Source: JASGDN01 sp049841275
GTDB lineage: Bacteria; Chloroflexota; Chloroflexia; Thermomicrobiales; UBA6265
Reading direction: 5' to 3'
Length of the DNA stretch: 64,000 nt
Assembly (NCBI GenBank): GCA_049841275.1
Contig: JASGDN010000092.1
Location: 1 to 64,000 of the forward strand
The notes under the pieces: model-generated
The model's database searches: none
Seen by the model: the letters and a program-made list of their open reading frames with translations, nothing else
Told to the model about the DNA's origin: nothing
Position numbers and translations under genes: made by a program
Shown here: piece after piece, positions 8,439 through 16,046 of the stretch
Layout of the letters: each line of letters opens with the position of its first letter
Numbering within the stretch: position 1 is the stretch's first letter

Positions 8439-9212
8439 TCACCGGTCGAGCAGGTCGACCCGATCGATCAGCCAGACACCACCAATCTTCCAGAACGACA
8501 CTGTTCCGGCCGGGTTGACTACCTGTTCGCCATTGTCCTCGAAGACATCCACCACCTCGACGATCATGTAATCGCCGTCGGCAGAGGTCGCCGTGTTTCC
8601 ATCACGATCGATCGCCATCGGGGAGACACTCGCGATGCGGCCCGGCCCGTGCATCTGCTCTCCCGAGGCCGCATCGGCCTCGGCCCGCGCATCAAGCACC
8701 TCGGCCAAGGCAGCGTCCGAGTACGCCGTCATGATCCGGGTATCGCCATAGACATCCTCACGAATGACCTGGTCGGTCTCCAGCGACATCTGGTTCCAGG
8801 TCTTCCCGAGCAGATGGCAGACCTGCCATTGCCGGAAGACGGCCTCCACCGAATCGAACTCGGCATCGGACATCGTGCCCATGCCATTACCGAAGCCCGC
8901 ACCTGGATGTATCTCGGGCGCACTCCAGTCCGGCGGTTGTCCCGGCGGGTTCGTGGTTGGCGGCGTTTGCAGGATGGTCAGCACCTCATCACGAGAGCGT
9001 TCCGGCGCAGTGCAGTCGTTGACCGAGAGCGGCTCCGCACTCGTTGTGCCGATGCGTGGCGGCAGATCGGGCGGCACCTCCACGCCCGCCTCCGGCGTCG
9101 CCGCAGTCTGGGTGAACGCGACATTCCCCAGCGTCCCAACCCCGAGCGAGAGTGCGATCGCTCCGGCCAGCGCCATCCGACGAAAAGCAAACCTATTCGC
9201 CACGACGTTCAT
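8439..9212 (-). CDS. exported protein paralogous to the anti-sigma sensor domain
   Basis: A 257-residue secreted protein with signal peptide (ALAGAIALSLGVGTLGNVAF) and a short TPEAG linker. ATG 9212 has GGAAGG about eight bases upstream. The mature part shares a pattern with the extracytoplasmic half of the neighbouring anti-sigma factor: a conserved Cys, ILxTPP, FRQWQxC, LETDxxIRxDxY, and a C-terminal strand ending VWLIDRVDLL. The fold is probably NTF2/SnoaL-like. It is the third gene of the sigma/anti-sigma operon, 48 bases after the anti-sigma stop, which suggests it acts in the same extracytoplasmic signalling, for example as a soluble ligand binder. That role is inference. Confidence 0.7.
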   Translation of the reverse strand: MNVVANRFAFRRMALAGAIALSLGVGTLGNVAFTQTAATPEAGVEVPPDLPPRIGTTSAEPLSVNDCTAPERSRDEVLTILQTPPTTNPPGQPPDWSAPEIHPGAGFGNGMGTMSDAEFDSVEAVFRQWQVCHLLGKTWNQMSLETDQVIREDVYGDTRIMTAYSDAALAEVLDARAEADAASGEQMHGPGRIASVSPMAIDRDGNTATSADGDYMIVEVVDVFEDNGEQVVNPAGTVSFWKIGGVWLIDRVDLLDR

Positions 9213-9260
9213 ACGTTTGATCCTTCCTCGTTGGAACGGCGAGCATCAGCAACGGACGCG

Positions 9261-10529
9261 CTAGACACCGGCTGGAGGATATGAGCCAATCACGTACCAG
9301 TAGGCGATCTTCCAGACACCGTCAACAAGCTGGAAGTTCACCGTGACCGTGGGGAATGGCTGATCGGACGACACGTTCGGATTGGTCCAGATAGCCGTAG
9401 CCCAGACATAGGTTCCATTTTCCGCTGCGGGGAATTGTTTCTGCTCTTGGAGGTTATCGGCACCAATGGATTGCATATCGATGATCCAGAGGTTGAGGTC
9501 CAGACCATCTTCCGCACCAGGATTCCCGGCAGCCTGCTTGTCACTAATCGCCTTCCGCTGCTCATCTATCGAGATACGTCCGTCGAGCAGCGCATTGCTT
9601 GCCTCTTCCGAGTACGGCTGATCGATGTGCAGGTAGCCCAATCTCATGGCTCCGCCGTCGTCATAGAAGTCAGCGCGGATGAAGGCATCGGTTTCGAGTG
9701 CCATCGCGCCGAAGGTGTTGCCGGACCGGCGGCACGCCTGCCATTGTCGGAACGACGCCTGAATCTGGGAGACGGTCGTCTCATCGACCGTAGAATCCTG
9801 GTTCGTTGGTGCTTGGTCGGAAGAGGGTGGCGTCGAAAGGATCGTCACTGCATCCTCGCGCGGCATCGGCGTCACACTGCATTCCTCCGGACGAACCGGG
9901 TTGAGTGTGTCGACGCCCCAGGCACCCGTCAGTTCGGTACCTACCGGCGGCAACACGGTCTGGTCACCTCCGGCGTAGAGCGGATCGCCACCCTGGAAGA
10001 TGAGATCGGGCGGTGCTTCGTGCGACGACGCGGACGCGGTTGCATCCGGAGTCGCCGGAGTCCCGGCCTGGAACGCGATTTCGGATGGCGTCGGGTGATC
10101 GGCCTGATGCTCGGTGATGAGCGGAACCGCACCGTAGATGCTCAGCCCGAGCACGAGCGCGGCGGCGAGGCCAGAGAAGGCAGTCATGATTCGGGTCCTC
10201 CGTGACATGGTTCGTCGATCAAATGGGTCGGGCACGCCGATGATTTCCAGCCGGCGGGGAGAGCGAGGAGACGCAGAAGGCATGGATGCCGCCTGCGGTT
10301 GCGAATGAAACGAAGCAATCGGGTTCTCCACGCCGGCCGGTTCGTCCGGAACCCCGGCGACATCCGCCCAGGCGTAGAGTTGGGCCACCGTCTCCCCCAT
10401 CTCCGGATCGAGCGCGTCGAGTGCGGTCGTGTCGCCACGCACCCAGTCATCGAGCGCACAATCCAGCGCCAGCGCGTCGGCGGACGGCGGAGCGGAGGGG
10501 GATGCAGCGCGGAAGGATGGGTGGGTCAT
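9261..10529 (-). CDS. membrane anti-sigma factor with extracytoplasmic sensor domain
   Basis: A 422-residue single-pass membrane protein. Residues 1-112 are cytoplasmic, beginning with a short acidic helical part like other anti-sigma factors (LDDWVRGDTTALDALDPEMGETVAQL). One transmembrane helix spans about 114-135 (MTAFSGLAAALVLGLSIYGA). The remaining 285 residues are outside and contain FRQWQACRRSGNT and LETDAFIRADFYDD, shared with the exported paralogue at 8439. Its ATG overlaps the sigma gene stop by four bases (ATGA), so translation is coupled. It should hold the sigma factor inactive until a signal is sensed outside the membrane. The sensor ligand is unknown. Confidence 0.85.
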   Translation of the reverse strand: MTHPSFRAASPSAPPSADALALDCALDDWVRGDTTALDALDPEMGETVAQLYAWADVAGVPDEPAGVENPIASFHSQPQAASMPSASPRSPRRLEIIGVPDPFDRRTMSRRTRIMTAFSGLAAALVLGLSIYGAVPLITEHQADHPTPSEIAFQAGTPATPDATASASSHEAPPDLIFQGGDPLYAGGDQTVLPPVGTELTGAWGVDTLNPVRPEECSVTPMPREDAVTILSTPPSSDQAPTNQDSTVDETTVSQIQASFRQWQACRRSGNTFGAMALETDAFIRADFYDDGGAMRLGYLHIDQPYSEEASNALLDGRISIDEQRKAISDKQAAGNPGAEDGLDLNLWIIDMQSIGADNLQEQKQFPAAENGTYVWATAIWTNPNVSSDQPFPTVTVNFQLVDGVWKIAYWYVIGSYPPAGV

Positions 10530-11179
10530 CGGGCTTCTCGATTCGTGTCAGCAAGCGGGGCGTCCGGGGCGAGATCGTGCAACAGCGTGCGCAACCGGCC
10601 GAACGCGCGGTATTGGGCGCTCTTCACGGCATCCGGGTGCATCGCCAGCCGCTCGGCGATCTCGGGACCGGTCAGCCCCTGAAGCCGCAGGCGGACGATG
10701 CGTTGCTGGTCGGGCGACAGCTCGGCCAGGGCAGCATGCAGGCGAGCGAACGCTTCCGCCCGGATCGCCTGTGTTTCCGGCCCATCCTCACGAGCCGGGA
10801 TCGCCTCGGCCCGTTCCAGCGGGGCGGTCGGACGCTGCCGCCGCCAGGCATCGATGATCGCGTTGCGGGCAATGGCATACAGCCAGCCCCGAAACGATCC
10901 CGCCCGATAGCGCGGCAGCGCCGCGAACACCTTGGTAAAGACCTGGCTGGTGAGATCGGAGGCAAGCTCGGCGTCCGTCACGCGGGCGGCAATGAACCCC
11001 TCGATCTCGCCGGCGTACCGGCGGTAGAGCGCATCGAAGGCAGCCGCCGCATCGCCCTGCTCGGACTGTCCTCGGGCAATCTGCACGAGGTCATCGTCCG
11101 GCAACACGTCGGCATCGGCGGCGGAGCGGACGCGCGCCGGCTCGGGCGTCACCCCGACCACGCTCGCGTCCACCACCAT
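10526..11179 (-). CDS. ECF-type RNA polymerase sigma factor
   Basis: A 217-residue sigma-70 protein of the extracytoplasmic-function group. Region 2 covers about residues 45-110 (FDALYRRYAGEIEGFIAARV, VFTKVFAALPRY, GWLYAIARNAIIDAWRR). Region 4 is near the C-terminus (LSPDQQRIVRLRLQGLTGPE, RLAMHPDAVKSAQYRAFGRLR). Start ATG 11179 (MVVDAS) has GAGGG eight bases upstream; the open frame continues further upstream but reads as non-coding. It is the first gene of an operon with its anti-sigma factor (overlap ATGA) and an exported paralogue of the sensor domain. Confidence 0.92.
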   Translation of the reverse strand: MVVDASVVGVTPEPARVRSAADADVLPDDDLVQIARGQSEQGDAAAAFDALYRRYAGEIEGFIAARVTDAELASDLTSQVFTKVFAALPRYRAGSFRGWLYAIARNAIIDAWRRQRPTAPLERAEAIPAREDGPETQAIRAEAFARLHAALAELSPDQQRIVRLRLQGLTGPEIAERLAMHPDAVKSAQYRAFGRLRTLLHDLAPDAPLADTNREAR

Positions 11180-11375
11180 CGCGTCGTCCCTCGCGAGCTC
11201 GTTACCATCGATCCTCCCAGGCCCCTGCGTGCCCACCACACCACCCTGATCCATGCGCTCCCGGCTCCACCGGGCAGGTTGTCGTCCTCCGAATGCAGAA
11301 CCTCGCGGTACGATGGCAGCAACGATGCGGGATGTTCCCGGCTGATGTCGACATCGCCCGGCTCCGGATGCGGGG

Positions 11376-12892
11376 ATGCGGCCGATAGAAGCGCGTTCCA
11401 TCAGGGAAAACGCACCGGTAACGAAAAAGCGCTGCAAAACGATCGGCGCGAATGGCCTGCCCGTCGTCGGTGAGGAACGCTTCCGCGATCGCATCGCCCT
11501 CCGCATCCCGGATGTGCTCGGGAAGGACCGCGCACGGTACGCCGGGAAACGCACGCTGGTCGTCGGCAGCGGCCACTCCGCCATGCACGTCCTCTCCGCT
11601 CTGGTCGAACTCGCCGGGACCGCGCCCGGCACGACAGCCATCTGGGCGATGCGCCGGGAGCTGACGGAGGACACCTTCGCCGCCTGCGACGGTCCGCTCA
11701 CCGAGCAGACGCTGATCCTGCGCGACATTCGCGACCTCGTGGAGGGCGGCAAGATCGAGGCGTGGGGAGGCGTCCGTATCCGGGAACTCGTCGCGGAGCC
11801 GGATGGAACCGGGATCGTCGCCCGCACGCGTGACGGAGACCTGCCACCGGTCGACGAGATCGTGGTCGCAACCGGCTTCCGGCCCGACCACGCCATCGCG
11901 CTCGGCGCAACGCTCGGATCGCTCTCGGAGGGCGCGGGAACGCGCCTCGGCGGCTGGGTGGATCCCACCATCGTCGCGCTGGTGACGCTGCTGATCTTCG
12001 AGATGCGGCCGGAGGGCATCCGCCACGCAGGGAGCAACCTGCGCTTCGTGGCGATCGCCCGGACCTGCAACGTCCTCATCATTCCGCTGATCGGCTACGG
12101 CGTGGCTTCGCTCTTCCTGCATGGGCAACCGCTGGCGCTCACCGGGCTGGTGATCTACTTCATGGCCCCCAGCACCGACTGGTTTCTCGGTTTCACGCGG
12201 CTGGCGAAGGGCAATTCCACGCTCGGCGCGGCACTGATCCCGATCAACATGGTCTCCCAGCTCGCGCTGTATCCCGTCTATCTCCACCTCTTCGCAGGAC
12301 GGCAGACGGGTTCCAGACGGGCGAGATCCCGACGACGCTCGTCCAATGGTTCCTGGTCCCCTTCGTGGTCGCCATCGCCCTCCACCTGGCGCTGCGCATG
12401 CTCCTGCCCGAACGGCCATTCACGCGCATGCTCGACGGCGCGGGCAATGTGATCCCGTGGGTGATCGCCCTGCTGGTGGTGGAGATCTTCGCGGCGAACG
12501 TGACCACGATCCACGAGCACCTGTCGCTCTTCGCGCTGATCCTCGTGGCAGTCTTCGTCTTCTTCGTGACGACCTGGCTGCTGGGCGAAGGCGTCTCGCG
12601 GCTGGCCGGATTCGCCTACCCTGAACACGCCCTGCTGACGATGACGACTGCCGCCCGCAACGCCCCGCTGATGCTCGGGATCACCGCAGCGGCGATCCCG
12701 AACCAACCGTTGATCTACGCGGCGCTGGTGATCGGCATGCTGGTGGAGTTCCCGCACCTGACGGCGTTGAAGCACCTGCTCCTGCGCCAACGCCCCGTCG
12801 ACAACACCCCTGCGTCCCCATCCACAACGGCTCCGGACGGCCCGGTCCGGACGGCGGCGCAGGAGAGCATCGCCCGCAACGCCATCGCCTGA
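11376..12892 (+). pseudogene. decayed fusion of a flavoprotein fragment and an arsenic-type transporter fragment
   Basis: About 11430-11910 encodes the middle of a flavin monooxygenase-like protein of the kind found in arsenic operons: NGLPV, a Rossmann motif VVGSGHSAMHVL, and ATGFRPD. The N-terminal FAD domain and the C-terminal third are absent. It then runs in frame (about 11940) into a bile-acid/ACR3-type transporter lacking its first helices: WVDPTIVALVTLLIFE, FMAPSTDWFLGFTRLAKG, ALIPINMVSQL. Near 12297-12303 the frame changes, and the transporter continues in another frame as TTLVQWFLVPFVVAIALHL to the stop at 12892. A 5-prime truncation, an internal fusion and a frameshift together make a functional protein unlikely. 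Confidence 0.75.
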
Positions 12893-12909
12893 AAGGGTCC
12901 CGCTGACAT

Positions 12910-12982
12910 TCCGTAGCGGGCCAGCCCGAGCCCCGAATATCAAGCTTCGCTCGATGGTTCAGACAAGCTGAACCGCTACGGA
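12910..12982. terminator. nested inverted repeats between convergent genes
   Basis: TCCGTAGCGG (12910-12919) is the perfect complement of CCGCTACGGA (12973-12982). A second hairpin inside it, GGTTCAG/CTGAACC (12956-12962 / 12968-12974), competes for the overlap. It lies between the pseudogene end (12892) and the PLP enzyme end (12986). Confidence 0.5.
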
Positions 12983-12985
12983 CTC

Positions 12986-13957
12986 TCAGCTCCCGGTCAA
13001 TTCCGCGATCAGCGCATCGGACGCATTCGCGCCAGTGACGATCGTCCCCACACGTCCAGTCCGCAAGGACGGATCGGTCATCAGCGCCGCAATCCCGACC
13101 GCCGCCGACGGCTCCAGCAACATCCCCGCCGCATCCCGCATCAGCACCAGCGCCTCCCGGATCGCGTCCTCGGAGACGGTCACGATGTCGTCCACCAGCC
13201 GCCGGGTCAGCGCGACGGCGGAGGGGACCGGCACCCGCACGCCAATCCCGTCCGCCACCGTTTCGGCGGTTTCGGTCGTCGTCGGCACACCGGTCCGCCA
13301 GCTGATCTGCATGGATGGCGCGGCCTCCGCGACCACCCCAACGATCCGCATCCCCGGCGCGTGCGCCTTCGTCCAGGTCGCGATCCCATTGATGAGTGCG
13401 CCGTTTCCCAGCGGCACGAGCAGGACATCCGGTCGCCGCGCATCCGGCAGCGACACCAGTTCCAGCCCGATCGTGCCCGCCCCGATTACCGTCTCGACAT
13501 CGGCAGCATCCTCGACGAATCGTACGCCCGGCTCAGACGCAGCGAACGCCCGCGCGGCCTCCTTCGCGGCGTCGAAGTCGCGCCCCGACAGCACCACCTC
13601 CGCACCCAGTGCCCGCATGCGATCGAGTTTCCGCGCGTTGGCCGTCGTCGCGGCAAAGATCGTCACCGGGATGCCCCGTTCCCGCCCGGCCCAGGCGATC
13701 GCCTGCCCGAAGTTCCCCGCCGATGCGCCGACCACTCGCATCCCCGGCTCGACGCTCGCCATATAGACGCACGCGCCGCGTCCCTTGAAACAGCGGATCG
13801 GGTTCGGCGTCTCGACCTTGAGCAGCACTTCGCACCCGAGCGCTTCGCTCAGGCCGGGATCGACGTACTGCGGCGTGTGCAGGAAAACGGGATCGATGAT
13901 CTCCATCGCCTGCGCGATCGCATCGAGAAAGATGACCGGGGTGCCGAGCGCGCTCAT
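12986..13957 (-). CDS. PLP-dependent threonine/serine dehydratase-like lyase
   Basis: A 323-residue fold-type II pyridoxal-phosphate enzyme. The Schiff-base lysine is K58 in IRCFKGRGA. Other cofactor motifs are SAGNFGQAIAW and the phosphate-binding PLGNGALING. The C-terminal ACT domain of biosynthetic IlvA is absent, so it resembles catabolic threonine dehydratase or serine racemase. It is the last gene of a four-gene minus-strand operon and overlaps the HIT gene by four bases (ATGA). The substrate, L-threonine or L-serine, is inference from family. Confidence 0.85.
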   Translation of the reverse strand: MSALGTPVIFLDAIAQAMEIIDPVFLHTPQYVDPGLSEALGCEVLLKVETPNPIRCFKGRGACVYMASVEPGMRVVGASAGNFGQAIAWAGRERGIPVTIFAATTANARKLDRMRALGAEVVLSGRDFDAAKEAARAFAASEPGVRFVEDAADVETVIGAGTIGLELVSLPDARRPDVLLVPLGNGALINGIATWTKAHAPGMRIVGVVAEAAPSMQISWRTGVPTTTETAETVADGIGVRVPVPSAVALTRRLVDDIVTVSEDAIREALVLMRDAAGMLLEPSAAVGIAALMTDPSLRTGRVGTIVTGANASDALIAELTGS

Positions 13958-14469
13958 TCCACAGCTCCGGATCGGATGAGGGTGTCAATCGCCGTGCGCA
14001 GCTTCGCGGCGTAGGGAGCCCGTTGCTCAGCGGACGTTTGCGCTCCCGAGGTGCGCCAGAGCTGGTCGCTGTCGTAGCGCGGGTAGACGTGGGTATGCAA
14101 ATGCCAGACATCCTGATTCCCGGCCGGCTCGTTGCTCTGGCGCGTCGTGATCCCATCGCATCCATAGGCAGACTTCATCGCCAGCGCCGCGAGCCTGGTC
14201 GCCGCCAGCAACGGTGTTCCCAGCGAACTCGGGATGTCGTAGAGGTTTTCGTAATGCGCTTCCGGAATCACGAGGACGTGACCGGGGTTGTTCGGCCACC
14301 ACTTCGACGCCACGAAGACGGCGACGCCGTCCCCCCGGAACACGATGTCATCCTGCACGGTCCCGAGCGGACCGCGATTCGCACCGCCCATGACATCGCA
14401 GAAGGGACAGGCATAGTTCGCGGGAGTATGGGAGATCGGCACGCTGAGGTCGAACGTCCGCGCGTTCAT
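13954..14469 (-). CDS. HIT-family nucleotide hydrolase/transferase
   Basis: A 171-residue histidine-triad protein. The catalytic motif H123-L-H125-T-H127-V lies within DVWHLHTHVYPRY. An N-terminal CPFC pair (residues 21-24) may bind zinc. HIT proteins cleave nucleoside phosphoramidates or dinucleoside polyphosphates; the exact substrate is unknown. The gene overlaps the preceding MmcQ gene and the following PLP lyase gene by four bases each, so translation is coupled through the operon. Confidence 0.9.
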   Translation of the reverse strand: MNARTFDLSVPISHTPANYACPFCDVMGGANRGPLGTVQDDIVFRGDGVAVFVASKWWPNNPGHVLVIPEAHYENLYDIPSSLGTPLLAATRLAALAMKSAYGCDGITTRQSNEPAGNQDVWHLHTHVYPRYDSDQLWRTSGAQTSAEQRAPYAAKLRTAIDTLIRSGAVE

Positions 14470-14828
14470 GAGATGCCCTCCCGCGCATCCCACGTCTTCC
14501 GCACACGGACCGGCGCCTGGATCCGCCAGGCATCCTCGATCAGGTCGGCGAGGTGATCGCGCTCGATCAGGTCCATGCGGATCAGGATGGCGGGGTAGCC
14601 GTCGTAGTGCGGCTCAGTCCCGAAGGCAGGATCGCCGGTCTGGAGCAGGAAATCCTTCTGCTCCGGATCGCATCGCAACATCAACTGATAGGGAGAATCC
14701 TTCTCGGTCCGCAACCGCGCGAAGAGTTTTCCGCGCACCTTCAACGACGGCGTCCCGTAGGAGGTCGTCTCCTCCACCTCCGGGAACCCCATCGCAATCG
14801 CCACCACATCCTGCCAGGAATTTGCCAT
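14466..14828 (-). CDS. MmcQ/YjbR-family protein
   Basis: A 120-residue protein of the MmcQ/YjbR family, small cytoplasmic proteins with a double-wing DNA-binding-like fold and no settled function. Typical family segments are FPEVEETTSYGTPSLKVRGK, FARLRTEKD and YDGYPAILIRMD. ATG 14828 has GGAGG five bases upstream. It is the second gene of the operon, overlaps the HIT gene start by four bases and lies 68 bases after DUF6204. Confidence 0.88.
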   Translation of the reverse strand: MANSWQDVVAIAMGFPEVEETTSYGTPSLKVRGKLFARLRTEKDSPYQLMLRCDPEQKDFLLQTGDPAFGTEPHYDGYPAILIRMDLIERDHLADLIEDAWRIQAPVRVRKTWDAREGIS

Positions 14829-14896
14829 CCGGTCCTCCGATTGCAGACGGTCGTTCCCGACGATCATGAACGCCCGGGCTTCGGATGGCAAGCCGG

Positions 14897-15277
14897 TCAC
14901 CCTCCTGCTGCCACGTGCGGAGAACGCTTCGGCCCCTTCCGGCGCTCGGTCCGCATGTCGCTCAGGCAGGTGACGCTGACAGTCAATGAGCCATCCCGCG
15001 CGGTGAGGCCGAGGCGTTCCAGATCTTCCAGCGCCTTCAACTCACCGATCACCGGGGCCTCGGCATCGCAGGCATCGGCGGAATCCGCCGTCACGTCGAA
15101 CTGGTGACGGAAGGCAAAGAAGGCCAGCGCCCGGTCGTAGGTGAACGTGCCTTCCTCGGTGAACGCCGCCTTCAGCGCGTCATGCGCCGGGGCGTCCGCC
15201 AACAGGGCGGCCTTCTGGTCCGCCGTCAGCGGCCCGAACCGTCCGCGCGCAATCGTCCGATACCGCCGTGTTTCCAT
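14897..15277 (-). CDS. DUF6204-like protein
   Basis: A 126-residue cytoplasmic protein. The N-terminus RYRTIARGRFGPLTADQKAAL, then AFTEEGTFTYDRALAFFAFRHQF, fits the DUF6204 family, whose role is unknown. ATG 15277 is used, with AAGGAG eleven bases upstream. It is the first gene of the minus-strand operon with MmcQ, HIT and the PLP lyase. It is divergent from the TetR gene at 15381, with two operator-like palindromes between. Confidence 0.7.
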   Translation of the reverse strand: METRRYRTIARGRFGPLTADQKAALLADAPAHDALKAAFTEEGTFTYDRALAFFAFRHQFDVTADSADACDAEAPVIGELKALEDLERLGLTARDGSLTVSVTCLSDMRTERRKGPKRSPHVAAGG

Positions 15278-15332
15278 CGTATCCACAACTCCTTCTCGCC
15301 CGCCGAGCGGCTCCTTCGCCGCCCTGGACCAA

Positions 15333-15366
15333 GATACCGTATCATATCCAGATACATGCTTGTATC
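15333..15366. promoter_or_regulatory. double operator between the DUF6204 operon and TetR
   Basis: Two palindromes share GATAC/GTATC half-sites. GATACCGTATC is at 15333-15343, perfect around one base. GATACATGCTTGTATC is at 15351-15366, 16 bases with only two asymmetric positions. Their centres are about 20.5 bases apart, two helical turns, so two repressor dimers could bind the same face. Confidence 0.65.
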
Positions 15367-15380
15367 CCAATGGAGACACC

Positions 15381-16046
15381 ATGCCCTCCGGAGCGCCATC
15401 CCGCACCCGCCTCACCCGCGCCGAGCAACAGGAACAGACCCGCCGCCGCATCCTCGCCTCCGCCGCCGATCTCTTCGCCGAACGCGGCGTCAACGGCGCG
15501 TCGGTCGAGCAGATCGCCGAGCACGCCGGCTACAGCCGCGGGGCGTTCTACAGCAATTTCGCGGACAAGCAGGCGCTCGTCGCGGCGTTGCTCATGGAAC
15601 GCACCCGGCACGAGGCGGCCGAGGTCGGAGCCATTGTCCTGAACGCGGATGCGACCTTCGCCGAGCGTATGGATACCCTCCGCACCTGGCACCGGGACCG
15701 CGCGGAGAACGCCAGCCGATGGCTCGTCCTGCGCACCGAACTCTGGCTCCATGCCATTCGCACCGGCGACCGCGACCTCCTGCGCCAGATTGCGGAACGG
15801 GAGTATTTCGCCCGGCGCGCGCTAGCGGAGGGCATCCCGACCGCCTTCCAGGGACCGGGCACGGCACCGCCTGCCGATCCAGACTTTCTCGGCCTGATCG
15901 TGCATGCGCTGGAGGACGGGATGCTCATCCAGGGCACGATCGCGCCGGAGGGGACGAGCGACACAATGATCATGGATGCCGTCGACCTCCTGATCCGCGC
16001 GTGGCAGGCCCTTGGCCGCGAGAATACGGCAAAGACTGCTGGCTAA
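15381..16046 (+). CDS. TetR-family transcriptional regulator
   Basis: A 221-residue TetR repressor. The helix-turn-helix covers residues about 17-60: QTRRRILASAADLFAERG, then ASVEQIAEHAGYSRGAFYSNF. ATG 15381 follows GGAG by six bases. It is divergent from the DUF6204-MmcQ-HIT-PLP operon, with two palindromes in the gap that are the likely auto- and target operators. Its 3-prime end overlaps the convergent CocE-type hydrolase gene by a few bases. Confidence 0.9.
   Translation: MPSGAPSRTRLTRAEQQEQTRRRILASAADLFAERGVNGASVEQIAEHAGYSRGAFYSNFADKQALVAALLMERTRHEAAEVGAIVLNADATFAERMDTLRTWHRDRAENASRWLVLRTELWLHAIRTGDRDLLRQIAEREYFARRALAEGIPTAFQGPGTAPPADPDFLGLIVHALEDGMLIQGTIAPEGTSDTMIMDAVDLLIRAWQALGRENTAKTAG

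Noticed and set aside
11180..12082. In-frame upstream extension of the sigma factor
   Set aside because: Open only because of base composition; sigma region 2 and a good ribosome site place the start at 11179, and the extension is antisense to the pseudogene.
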